Part shown: positions 16,668 through 24,552 of the stretch, one piece after another
Layout of the letters: the number at the start of each line of letters is the position of its first letter
Position numbering within the stretch: the first letter of the stretch is position 1
Source: CAYJII01 sp964370225
GTDB taxonomy: Bacteria; Bacillota; Clostridia; Oscillospirales; Ruminococcaceae
Direction of reading: 5' to 3'
DNA length: 64,000 nt
Assembly (NCBI GenBank): GCA_964370225.1
Contig: CAYJII010000009.1
Coordinates: 1 to 64,000 of the forward strand
Translations under genes and position numbers: made by a program
Notes under the pieces: model-generated
Databases searched by the model: none
What the model saw: the letters and a program-made list of their open reading frames with translations, nothing else
What the model was told of the DNA's origin: nothing

Positions 16668-17483
16668 TTAATACTCTTCAATGTTAATCTTCTGCGCGTT
16701 GTTTTTTATGTTGTTTTCGTTTAAAAATATCTCTGCAATATTTGAAAAATTTTCAATATCGTCGCTCACAAAGTATTTATATGAGGCGATATTCTCAGTA
16801 TCATTTAGCATATTATTTTGTGAAAGTAAGTTTTTTACATAAAGCGCGGTTTCTTTACCCGGGTCAATTAATTTTACATTTTCATCTACTAAATGTGAAA
16901 TGAGCTTTTTAATAATTGGGTAATGTGTGCATCCCAAAATTATAGTATCAAATTCATTTTCTATTATTTCATTTAAATATTCTTTGGCGACTAAAGTCGT
17001 GATATTATTGTACTCATAGATATATCCATTTTCTACTAATGGTACAAATAATGGGCACGCTTTACTCAACACGCTTATATTGGGGTTAATTGATTTTATT
17101 GTCTTTTTATATTCATCACTTTTTATCGTTGCATTTGTCGCAATTACTGCAACTTTCTCGTTTTTTGTCGCATTTACCGCAGCATTTACCGCAGGGTTTA
17201 ATATGCCCGTGTACGCTATCGGCAAATCTTTTATAATACTCGATGGGTTCGAACTAACCGTTCCGCACGCTGCTACTATTATTTTTACATCTTGGTTTAA
17301 TAAAAAGTTTATGTCCTGTGCTCCATATTTTTCAATTGTGGATTTTGTTTTTGTTCCATATGGTACTCTTGCGGTATCACCAAAATATATTACATTTTCG
17401 TTTGGCATGATTTTTTTAATTTCTTTTACCGCTGTCAGCCCACCAAGCCCAGAATCAAAAACACCAATTGCTCTTCTATCCAT
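16668..17483 (-). CDS. murI: Glutamate racemase
   Basis: A 271-residue cytoplasmic enzyme that makes D-glutamate for peptidoglycan. GVFDSGLGGLTA at residues 7-18 carries the first catalytic Asp/Ser region, VAACGTVSS near 70-78 the first catalytic Cys, and ILGCTHYPII near 182-191 the second Cys and neighbouring His. The first cysteine motif reads ACGTVS where ACNTAS is more usual, a small variation. It follows ddl by 20 bases, grouping two cell-wall precursor enzymes. The leader GGAACGGAG (17498-17490) is a variant of the recurrent ribosome-site motif. Confidence 0.95.
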   Translation of the reverse strand: MDRRAIGVFDSGLGGLTAVKEIKKIMPNENVIYFGDTARVPYGTKTKSTIEKYGAQDINFLLNQDVKIIVAACGTVSSNPSSIIKDLPIAYTGILNPAVNAAVNATKNEKVAVIATNATIKSDEYKKTIKSINPNISVLSKACPLFVPLVENGYIYEYNNITTLVAKEYLNEIIENEFDTIILGCTHYPIIKKLISHLVDENVKLIDPGKETALYVKNLLSQNNMLNDTENIASYKYFVSDDIENFSNIAEIFLNENNIKNNAQKINIEEY

Positions 17484-17503
17484 TTAAAGCTCCGTTCCTA
17501 TGA

Positions 17504-18583
17504 TTAAAATTTTGTCGCGAGATTTTCTTTTCGCAATAATGCGAGTTCAACTAATTTTGTGAGTAGCTGTGGCAACGGAGTACCGCATTTTTCCCACATT
17601 TTAAAGTACATGCTGATATCTGTAAACCCTGGGAAAGTATTCACTTCATTTAAAATGATGTCATAATCTTCCGTCACGAAAAAGTCCACTCTAGCAAGCC
17701 CATCGCACTCGAGCTTTGTAAACGCTCTCTTTGCGGTTTCTCTTAATATTTGCATAGTATCGTTTGGAATATCCGCAGGGATTGTTGCAACGGAATCTGG
17801 TAATGTGTATTTCGCTTCGAAATCATAAAAGTCGTTGCACGAAGCGATTTCACCCGCTAGTGACGCCTCTGGATGTTCGTTATCGCCTAAAACAGCGCAC
17901 TCAACTTCCTTGCCGATTATTGCCTCTTCCACCAAAATTTTCTTGTCATGCTCAAAAGCAATCTCAATCGCCTTGATTAATTCTACCCTATTTGTCGCTT
18001 TTGACACGCCAATCGAGGAGCCCGCATTTGCAGGTTTTACAAAGACAGGATAACCTAGGCTGTCATATATATTATCGAACAAATTTTCATTAACTTCACT
18101 TTTTTTCACGGAAATATATTTTGCAGTCTTAATCTTTACACTGTCTAATACGATATGCGTCATTTCCTTATCCATACAAATTGCGCTTGATAGTGTACCA
18201 CATCCTACAAATGGGATGTTTGCAAACTCAAATAAGCCTTGGATTGTGCCATCTTCGCCATTTTTACCATGGAGCGCAGGTATCACACAATCGATATTCT
18301 CTACATTGTATGCGTTTTTCTCCAATGTGATAAGCCCGCCTCTTTTGCGGTCCTGGCTGATTGTGCAAGGGCAGATGTCGGCAGTGTTTTGCCACTCGCC
18401 CCCTTTAATTTTTGCGATATCTCCTGTGTATTTATACATTTTTCCATCTTCGGTAATACCGATTGTAATTACATTGTATCTGTCTTTATCTAGATTTTTT
18501 ATAATATTTGTAGCTGTAATCCTCGAAATGCTATGTTCTGATGAAACTCCTCCGAAAAGTACTGCAATATTTTGTTTATTCAT
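17504..18583 (-). CDS. ddl: D-alanine--D-alanine ligase
   Basis: A 359-residue ATP-grasp enzyme that joins two D-alanines for cell-wall precursors. VLFGGVSSEHSISR near residues 8-21 is the N-terminal signature, HGKNGEDGTIQGLFE near 86-100 the ligand loop, FVKPANAGSSIGVSKA near 165-180 an ATP-grasp segment, and LARVDFFV with LNEVNTFPGFTDISMY near the C-terminus carries the magnesium ligands. The start is the ATG at 18583 with an AAAAGGAG site; the longer frame would overlap ung. It is the second gene of the ung-nudF run. Confidence 0.95.
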   Translation of the reverse strand: MNKQNIAVLFGGVSSEHSISRITATNIIKNLDKDRYNVITIGITEDGKMYKYTGDIAKIKGGEWQNTADICPCTISQDRKRGGLITLEKNAYNVENIDCVIPALHGKNGEDGTIQGLFEFANIPFVGCGTLSSAICMDKEMTHIVLDSVKIKTAKYISVKKSEVNENLFDNIYDSLGYPVFVKPANAGSSIGVSKATNRVELIKAIEIAFEHDKKILVEEAIIGKEVECAVLGDNEHPEASLAGEIASCNDFYDFEAKYTLPDSVATIPADIPNDTMQILRETAKRAFTKLECDGLARVDFFVTEDYDIILNEVNTFPGFTDISMYFKMWEKCGTPLPQLLTKLVELALLRKENLATKF

Positions 18584-18609
18584 AAGTATACTCCTTTTAG
18601 TCAAATATA

Positions 18610-19278
18610 TTAGAGCTCCTCCCAATTTATGGGGGAAAGCGAATTTTCTGCTAAAAAATTGTTAGCAAGCTTAAAATGTTCACACCCAAAAAAGCCATTG
18701 TAGGCGGAGAGTGGTGACGGGTGCACGCTTTGTAAAACTAAATGTTTTTCGCTGTTTATAAGTTTCGCTTTGCTTTTTGCGTTATTCCCCCATAGCATGA
18801 ACACTATCGGAGAATTTGAGCCGTCAAGCTTTTTTATTATTGCATCGGTTAAATTTTCCCACCCCATGCCTTTGTGGGAATTCGGCTGTGCTTTGCGCAC
18901 GGTAAGCACTGTGTTTAGTAATAGCACGCCTTGCTTTGCCCACGAAACAAGCTCACCACTTTTTGGCATTTCTACGGAAAACTCGCGCTCTATCTCTTTA
19001 TATATATTCACAAGTGATGGCGGTAATGCCACCCCATTTTTCACAGAAAAACTAAGTCCATGAGCTTGGTTTTCGCCATGATAAGGGTCCTGCCCTAAGA
19101 TTACTACCTTTGTATTTGCAAAAGAAGTCAACCTTAATGCATTAAATATATCATTCATATGTGGAAAAATCACATTATTTTTGTATTCTTTTTTTAAAAA
19201 TTCTCTTAACTTAATATAATATTCCTTGCTAAATTCATCCGCTAGTATATTGTCCCAATCGTTATTTAGCTTTACCAT
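18610..19278 (-). CDS. ung: Uracil-DNA glycosylase, family 1
   Basis: A 222-residue repair enzyme that removes uracil from DNA. VVILGQDPYHGENQAHGLSF near residues 57-76 contains the catalytic Asp and the uracil-pocket Tyr, VFMLWGNNAK near 154-163 the specificity Asn region, and HPSPLSAYNGFFGC near 185-198 the minor-groove loop and catalytic His. Length is typical. It is the first gene of the leftward run and has its own promoter at 19325-19353. Confidence 0.97.
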   Translation of the reverse strand: MVKLNNDWDNILADEFSKEYYIKLREFLKKEYKNNVIFPHMNDIFNALRLTSFANTKVVILGQDPYHGENQAHGLSFSVKNGVALPPSLVNIYKEIEREFSVEMPKSGELVSWAKQGVLLLNTVLTVRKAQPNSHKGMGWENLTDAIIKKLDGSNSPIVFMLWGNNAKSKAKLINSEKHLVLQSVHPSPLSAYNGFFGCEHFKLANNFLAENSLSPINWEEL

Positions 19279-19324
19279 TTTGCCTCCGCTAAAGAAAAAT
19301 CATTTTTACTCTTTGTAATACCTA

Positions 19325-19353
19325 AGTATATCACAAAACATTCTGTAAAACAA
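19325..19353 (-). promoter_or_regulatory. Promoter of the ung-nudF operon
   Basis: TTGTTT (19353-19348), 17 bases, TATACT (19330-19325) on the minus strand. Confidence 0.7.
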
Positions 19354-19393
19354 GCTTTTGCTATAGCTTAGCTAATATAATACCTTCAAACAA

Positions 19394-19432
19394 AAATAAG
19401 AGAAGAAACTTTTTAAGTTTCTTCTCTTATTT
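19394..19432 (-). terminator. Terminator of rhaBAD operon
   Basis: The arms AAATAAGAGAAGAAACTT and AAGTTTCTTCTCTTATTT surround a three-base loop, nine bases past the rhaD stop. It separates rhaBAD from ung, which lies on the same strand. Confidence 0.9.
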
Positions 19433-19441
19433 AGCTATATA

Positions 19442-20263
19442 TTAATCAAGATATCCTGCTTTTGGAGTATTCCCAAAACCGTCAGCTATAATTTTTAGCT
19501 GCTCATCTGTGATAGTTTGTAAGATTGGTTTGTCCATAATTTTCAGGTAAATTTCAGCGGATTTTTCCACAGTTTCCACTAAGCCAAAAGCCTCGTCTAA
19601 ATCATTTCCAGCACCAAATATGCCATGTTGCGCCCAGACAACAATTCTAAATTCACGCATTTTCTCCGCAGTTTTATACCCAATTTCGTCCGTGCCACAT
19701 AGCATCCATGGCAGTACCCCTATTCCGTCGGGGAAAACTACCATGCACTCAGTAATCATGCGCCATAATGTCTTAGTAAACTCTTTTTCTTCTAGCGTGT
19801 GCACAAATGTCATCGCTAATGTGTTCGTCGCGTGAGTATGTAAAATTACGCGATTGGATGAATTCACCTTAAGCCTTTCTATATGGCTCATAAAATGTGC
19901 TGCCATCTCGCTCGTCGGGCGTCCTCCATCCTCATATCCCCACAGTAAATCAACGCTTTTACCGTCGCTTGCAATTTTTATTATCCCCAAATTATTTGCA
20001 GGGTCATACTCCATATTTTTAAAGTATTTCGTCGTACCTGTAATCAAAAATATTTTCCCAGATAGATACGATGCATCGAAATCCATCGTGATATTACGCA
20101 AAGTATTGTTAATATCCAAATATTCTGCGACTTCATCTTCCTCTAGCATATAGCTTATGTTGCCACCATTTCTCTCGTCCCAACCCAGTCTATACATATT
20201 CGAAGTCATGCGACACATGTCGACGATGAACGGCGACTTTAATATATCTTTATATTCTCTCAT
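19442..20263 (-). CDS. rhaD: Rhamnulose-1-phosphate aldolase
   Basis: A 273-residue class II (zinc) aldolase that splits L-rhamnulose 1-phosphate into dihydroxyacetone phosphate and lactaldehyde. GWDERNGGNISYML near residues 27-40 is the phosphate-binding segment, LHTHATNTLAM near 141-151 holds two zinc His residues, and WAQHGIFGAGNDLDEAF near 211-227 the third His. Length matches E. coli RhaD. It is the last gene of rhaB-rhaA-rhaD, 11 bases after rhaA, with an AGGAGG site. Confidence 0.95.
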   Translation of the reverse strand: MREYKDILKSPFIVDMCRMTSNMYRLGWDERNGGNISYMLEEDEVAEYLDINNTLRNITMDFDASYLSGKIFLITGTTKYFKNMEYDPANNLGIIKIASDGKSVDLLWGYEDGGRPTSEMAAHFMSHIERLKVNSSNRVILHTHATNTLAMTFVHTLEEKEFTKTLWRMITECMVVFPDGIGVLPWMLCGTDEIGYKTAEKMREFRIVVWAQHGIFGAGNDLDEAFGLVETVEKSAEIYLKIMDKPILQTITDEQLKIIADGFGNTPKAGYLD

Positions 20264-20274
20264 AAAAATTCCTC

Positions 20275-21531
20275 CTAATTTCTTTTTAGCAGTACGTCTT
20301 CCTCGTGCTTTTTAACATTTTCAAGCCAAGATATCCCCACAGGCACACCCATTTGCTCACAATAATAATCCCAAACTGCACCAAAAGGATATGATTTATA
20401 CTCCTCTACCAGCGCCAGTCTTGATGTATAATCTCCCGAATTTTCAAGCTCTTTTAACGCCTGTGTAGGCTCTAAATATGCTTTTAGCAGTGCTTTCAAC
20501 ATATTCCTTGTGCCGATGACCCATGCCGCAATCCTGTTTATGCTACCGTCAAAAAAGTCGAGTCCTATATGCGTGCGCTCGATTAAATTTGTACGAACTA
20601 GCGACTGCGCTATAGCACAAAGCTCGTCGTCAAAAGCGACAACATGGTCGCTATCCCAGCGCACTGGGCGGCTCACATGTAGCAAGAGCTCGTCTGTGAA
20701 CAACAGTGCTGCGCTAATTTTGTCAGATATCATTTCAGTTGGGTGAAAATGCCCTGAGTCGAGGCATGGTGCGATATTATTTTTTATCGCATACCCTAAA
20801 GAAAACTCATGCGACGCAACAGTGTAGCTCTCTGCCCCTATCCCAAACAGCTTACTTTCAAGCGCATCGAGATGATATTTCCCATCAAGCTTTTGCGAAA
20901 AAACTTCATCAAGCGCAGACTTCATTCTTGCTCTCGGCGCTTCCCTATCCACAGGAACATCTTTATATCCATCAGGAAACCAAAAATTAGTCACACATTT
21001 TTGGTTTAACTCCTTCCCAAAATATTCACTAATCACACGAGAACGCTTGAGATGCTCTATCCAAAAAGCGCGTACTTCTTCATCCGCACTACTTATCGTA
21101 AATCCACTATCCGCCATCGGATGCGAAAAACACGTCGGGTTAAAGTCAAGCCCCAATCCCAACTTTTTCGCCCATTCTACCCATGACGAAAAATGTTTTG
21201 GCTCAATCTCGTTTAAATCCACCTTCTCATCAGTGTCCGCATAAATTGCATGCAAATTAACCTTATGCTTGCCGGGAATTAGCGAAAGTGCTTTCTCTAA
21301 ATCCGAGCGTAACTCTATCGCAGTTGTCGCTTTTCCAGGGTAATTCCCCGTCACCTGTATCCCGCCACTGAGCGCATTATCAGCGAACAATAATCCCGCA
21401 ACATCATCGCCCTGCCAGCAGTGCATGGAAATTTTCACTGCCTTAAGTTTTTGCATGACTTCATCTGTATCGACACCGATTTGCTTATACATTTTTTTTG
21501 CATATTCATATAATTTTTTTGTATCGCCCAT
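20275..21531 (-). CDS. rhaA: L-rhamnose isomerase
   Basis: A 418-residue metal-dependent TIM-barrel isomerase converting L-rhamnose to L-rhamnulose. AVKISMHCWQGDDVAGL near residues 28-44, LDFNPTCFSHPM near 128-139, SGHFHPTEMISDKISA near 260-275 and the HIGLDFFDGSINRI segment near 320-333 carry His, Asp and Glu residues expected for sugar and metal binding. Length matches the family. It lies two bases after rhaB and 11 before rhaD. Confidence 0.96.
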   Translation of the reverse strand: MGDTKKLYEYAKKMYKQIGVDTDEVMQKLKAVKISMHCWQGDDVAGLLFADNALSGGIQVTGNYPGKATTAIELRSDLEKALSLIPGKHKVNLHAIYADTDEKVDLNEIEPKHFSSWVEWAKKLGLGLDFNPTCFSHPMADSGFTISSADEEVRAFWIEHLKRSRVISEYFGKELNQKCVTNFWFPDGYKDVPVDREAPRARMKSALDEVFSQKLDGKYHLDALESKLFGIGAESYTVASHEFSLGYAIKNNIAPCLDSGHFHPTEMISDKISAALLFTDELLLHVSRPVRWDSDHVVAFDDELCAIAQSLVRTNLIERTHIGLDFFDGSINRIAAWVIGTRNMLKALLKAYLEPTQALKELENSGDYTSRLALVEEYKSYPFGAVWDYYCEQMGVPVGISWLENVKKHEEDVLLKRN

Positions 21532-21533
21532 CT

Positions 21534-23009
21534 TTACACCTCACCGATAATTTGTTTGTACTTGTAATAAGTCTCATCCCATTTGTCCCCATCACTCGGC
21601 AAATACTCGCAGATATCCACAGAATTCCTTATTACTTCCCTAGCTTTTTTCAAATCACTAATCTCGCCCAACGCAATGAGCCCAACTGCGATATTCCCCA
21701 TAACGGTAGCCTCTGACGGGCCTGCAAAAACTTTTACTTTACATGCATCTGCACAGAGTTTGCACAAAAGCTTTGCATTTATTCCCCCTCCGACAATATT
21801 AATTGCAGTATAATTTTTGTTCGTAATCTCCTGTAAATTCATAAAGGTACTCTTATATTTTAGCGCCAAACTATCGTAAATACAGCGCATAATTTCGCCC
21901 CTGCTCTCTGGCACATACTGCCCTGTTTTTTTGCAGTATTCCTTTATCCTACGTGGGATATTCCCTGGAGTTTCAAACTCTTTTGCATCACAGTCAATAA
22001 AGCATTTTAGTGGTGCTGCTTGCTGCGCCTCTTGTTCAAGTTTATCAAAGCTGACTTCGTCGCCCTCACGAATAAATTGTCTGCGTGACTCCTGAATGAG
22101 CCACAACCCCATTATATTTTTTAGGAAGCGAACTTTTCCCCCATAACCAAGCTCATTTGTGAAATTCGCTTTTTGGCTTTCCTTTGTGATGATAGCATCG
22201 TCACTTTCTATCCCAAACAGCGACCATGTGCCACTGCTGAGGTACACAAAATCCTCCTCTTTTGATGGCGCACCCACTACTGCGGATGCGGTGTCGTGCG
22301 TGGCTACTGCGATAACAGGTATATTATCGCATCCAAGCTCGCTTGCTATCTTATCCGAAAGTGTGCCATAAATTTCGCCAGGCTTTATCATCGGTGGGAA
22401 AAGCCTCTCGTCAATATTTAGCGCACTCAAAATTTTCTTGCTACGAGTTTTACTGCGTGGGTCAATCAAATTTGAGGTTGATGCAATCGTAAGTTCACTG
22501 CGCATCTGCCCTGTCAAAAAATACGCAAGTAAATCAGGTGTCATCAATATATTTTTTGCTAAAGCTAAAATTTCTGGCTCATATTTTGACATATAGTAAA
22601 GCTGATAAAGCGTGTTAAAGTGCAAAAACTGTATTCCACTTTCCTCGTAAATCTCATTTTTGGAGATGAGCTCAAAAACTTCATCCACCACTTTATATGT
22701 ACGCTCATCTCTGTAATGTACTGGGTTTTTTAGCATTTGCCCATGCTCGTCAATTAGGGCAAAATCCACCCCCCATGTGTCAATTCCGATAGCGTCAATT
22801 TTCGCATGCGCCAAAGCTTTTGCAATCCCCTGTTTAATTTCAAAAAACAGGCGCATTATGTCCCAGTAAAATGTTCCGTTTACTTCGACTGGATCGTTTG
22901 AAAATCTATGTATCTGCGTCATATTTATCTTTTCACCGTCGAACGAAGCAAGCATAGCACGCCCCGATGACGCCCCAAAATCAAACGCCAAAACATTCTT
23001 ATGTCTCAA
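21534..23009 (-). CDS. rhaB: Rhamnulokinase
   Basis: A 491-residue FGGY-type kinase that phosphorylates L-rhamnulose at C1. The N-terminal phosphate loop LAFDFGASSGRAM, DAIGIDTWGVDFALID near 71-86, VATHDTASAVVGAP near 233-246 and the C-terminal NIVGGGINAKLLCKLCADA segment are characteristic. The start is a TTG behind GGAGGGAG; no better ATG lies nearby. It is the first gene of rhaBAD and diverges from a DeoR-type regulator across a 174-base region with two promoters and an inverted-repeat operator. Confidence 0.95.
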   Translation of the reverse strand: MRHKNVLAFDFGASSGRAMLASFDGEKINMTQIHRFSNDPVEVNGTFYWDIMRLFFEIKQGIAKALAHAKIDAIGIDTWGVDFALIDEHGQMLKNPVHYRDERTYKVVDEVFELISKNEIYEESGIQFLHFNTLYQLYYMSKYEPEILALAKNILMTPDLLAYFLTGQMRSELTIASTSNLIDPRSKTRSKKILSALNIDERLFPPMIKPGEIYGTLSDKIASELGCDNIPVIAVATHDTASAVVGAPSKEEDFVYLSSGTWSLFGIESDDAIITKESQKANFTNELGYGGKVRFLKNIMGLWLIQESRRQFIREGDEVSFDKLEQEAQQAAPLKCFIDCDAKEFETPGNIPRRIKEYCKKTGQYVPESRGEIMRCIYDSLALKYKSTFMNLQEITNKNYTAINIVGGGINAKLLCKLCADACKVKVFAGPSEATVMGNIAVGLIALGEISDLKKAREVIRNSVDICEYLPSDGDKWDETYYKYKQIIGEV

Positions 23010-23025
23010 AATCTTTTTCTCCCTC

Positions 23026-23085
23026 CGAACAAATATATTGCGTTTATTATAACATTTTAGGCTCGTTTTTGTCTATATTTGTTCG
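23026..23085 (-). promoter_or_regulatory. Inverted-repeat operator of the rha operon
   Basis: CGAACAAATATA (23026-23037) and its exact complement TATATTTGTTCG (23074-23085) lie 36 bases apart. One arm sits just after the predicted rha start point, the other overlaps the -35. The TGTTCG core resembles half-sites bound by DeoR/GlpR-family repressors. A further CGAACA at 23137-23142 lies in the regulator's own leader. Confidence 0.7.
23046..23075 (-). promoter_or_regulatory. Promoter of rhaBAD
   Basis: TAGACA (23075-23070), 18 bases, TATAAT (23051-23046) on the minus strand. It lies between and partly under the arms of the inverted repeat at 23026-23085. Confidence 0.65.
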
Positions 23086-23090
23086 ATATC

Positions 23091-23119
23091 TTGATAAAAA
23101 AACAAAAATATGGTATAAT
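23091..23119 (+). promoter_or_regulatory. Promoter of the DeoR regulator gene
   Basis: TTGATA (23091-23096), 17 bases, TATAAT (23114-23119). It diverges from the rhaBAD promoter. Confidence 0.8.
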
Positions 23120-23183
23120 ATGAGCAAATTCAAGCACGAACACACGTGAAAAATCGCAGAAAAATATTGAACGGAGCGTTTTT

Positions 23184-23954
23184 ATGTTAACACACGAAAG
23201 ACAACAGCATATCATTGATTTTTTGACAAAGAAAAAATCTGCTACTGTTGCTAAGCTTGCAAAAAAATTATTTGTCAGCCAAGCAACTATCCGCAGAGAT
23301 TTGAGTGACATGGAAAAGCAGGGACTCCTCAAACGCTCGCACGGTGGAGCAGTTTTGCTTGAGAGCAATAATGCTGAAAGCTCACTTTTAGTGCGCGAAC
23401 AAGAAAATATCAAGGAGAAAAAAGCTATTGCAGAGCTAGCTGTCGATTTCATACGCGATAACTACACAGTTTTTATGGACTCAAGCTCCACTGTTAGCAA
23501 CATCATCCCCTTGCTAAAAAAATTCTCTTCGCTCACCGTCATCACGACTGGTCTAAAAAATGCGATGCTCTTATCACAGGGCACCGACGCAAAAATCTAT
23601 CTTGCAGGTGGCATGGTAAATAGCAATTCTAACTCCATCGTGGGGAGCGATACCACTGTCTTTTTAAGCAGATTTAACGCGGATATATGCTTTGTTTCCT
23701 GCAGTGGCATTGACCAAGACGGACAAATCACCGATGTTTCTATTGAGCAATCAAACATAAAAAACATTATGGTAAACGGATCTGATATCAAAGTTCTGCT
23801 TTGCGATAGCGGTAAGTTTAATGCGAAATATTTGTGCAAAAGCTTTACTATAAGCGATTTTGACTACATATTAACGGACAAGCCTGTGTCCAGCGCGTTT
23901 TTATCACTCGCAAAAAACAGCAAGTGCGAATTCGTTTTTAGTGATAAAAACTAG
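23184..23954 (+). CDS. DeoR-family regulator, probable rhamnose repressor
   Basis: A 256-residue DNA-binding protein. The N-terminal winged helix-turn-helix (RQQHIIDFLTKKKSATVAKL, then FVSQATIRRDLSDMEKQGLLKRSHGGAV) is the DeoR signature. From about residue 75 follows the sugar-phosphate-sensing domain: FMDSSSTVSNI near 96-106, VITTGLKNA and LAGGMVNSNSNSIVG. It lies back to back with rhaBAD, and DeoR proteins of this kind usually respond to a phosphorylated intermediate, here plausibly rhamnulose 1-phosphate. Its ribosome site TTGAACGGAG is a variant of the recurrent leader motif. Its stop overlaps the opposing gene by four bases. Confidence 0.9.
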   Translation: MLTHERQQHIIDFLTKKKSATVAKLAKKLFVSQATIRRDLSDMEKQGLLKRSHGGAVLLESNNAESSLLVREQENIKEKKAIAELAVDFIRDNYTVFMDSSSTVSNIIPLLKKFSSLTVITTGLKNAMLLSQGTDAKIYLAGGMVNSNSNSIVGSDTTVFLSRFNADICFVSCSGIDQDGQITDVSIEQSNIKNIMVNGSDIKVLLCDSGKFNAKYLCKSFTISDFDYILTDKPVSSAFLSLAKNSKCEFVFSDKN

Positions 23955-24457
23955 CCCATGAGCAGTATTTTTATCCCCAGATATGCTAAGACGCAGTGCA
24001 TATCATAGTTTTCTGTGTTTATATAGGGGATTTCCATGGGCTCCACGACGTGATTTTTTGAAATCACGACCGTGCGCTGGAGCGAGGCGATGATTTGGTT
24101 TTCATCGCAACTCGAAATGCTAATCGTATCTTTTGCAGATAGCCCCACTGTAAGCACATTTGCCTTTATTTTCGCTAAATTTTCGATTTGCTTTTTATTC
24201 TCAGAATTCACAAGGATATAATTATGCTCACCGCAAAAAATCAGCGGTTTAATTTCATAGTTTTTGCCCACCCATATTATGGCGTCAGCGAGCGTAATTT
24301 TATGCGAATTTGTGCTGATAATAAGCGTGTTGTCAGATGCAGAAAGCGAAATTTCCTCCGCGGTAATAACTCCGCATTTGAGCGCATCTTCCTTTTTTAG
24401 CATCTTGATTATCTGCGTGGCCTCATCTTTATTTGCGAGCAAAACTATATGTTGCAT
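23951..24457 (-). CDS. Hypothetical protein, conserved-looking, unknown function
   Basis: A 168-residue cytoplasmic protein that I cannot assign. It has an N-terminal strand (MQHIVLLANKDEA), a middle segment with an AIIWVGK patch near 63, and a C-terminal block, VLTVGLSAKDTISISS then SLQRTVV and EPMEIPYI. That block reminds me of an uncharacterised Clostridia family with faint likeness to Mur-ligase-associated proteins, but this is impression only. The start at 24457 follows a GGGGGATGG site; the longer frame to 24511 lacks one. It opposes the DeoR gene tail to tail with a four-base overlap. No TM segments or signal are seen. Confidence 0.55.
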   Translation of the reverse strand: MQHIVLLANKDEATQIIKMLKKEDALKCGVITAEEISLSASDNTLIISTNSHKITLADAIIWVGKNYEIKPLIFCGEHNYILVNSENKKQIENLAKIKANVLTVGLSAKDTISISSCDENQIIASLQRTVVISKNHVVEPMEIPYINTENYDMHCVLAYLGIKILLMG

Positions 24458-24552
24458 AGCACCATCCCCCAGCAAAAATTTATGTATATGAGTAAAAAAC
24501 GGTACATCCACTATAGTAAAATGATATTATCAAAATTATATGAGGTAAGCTT

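Noticed and set aside
17080..17487. Hydrophobic-looking open frame opposite murI
   Set aside because: Apparent hydrophobicity arises from the complement of AT-rich coding sequence; murI is clearly the gene.
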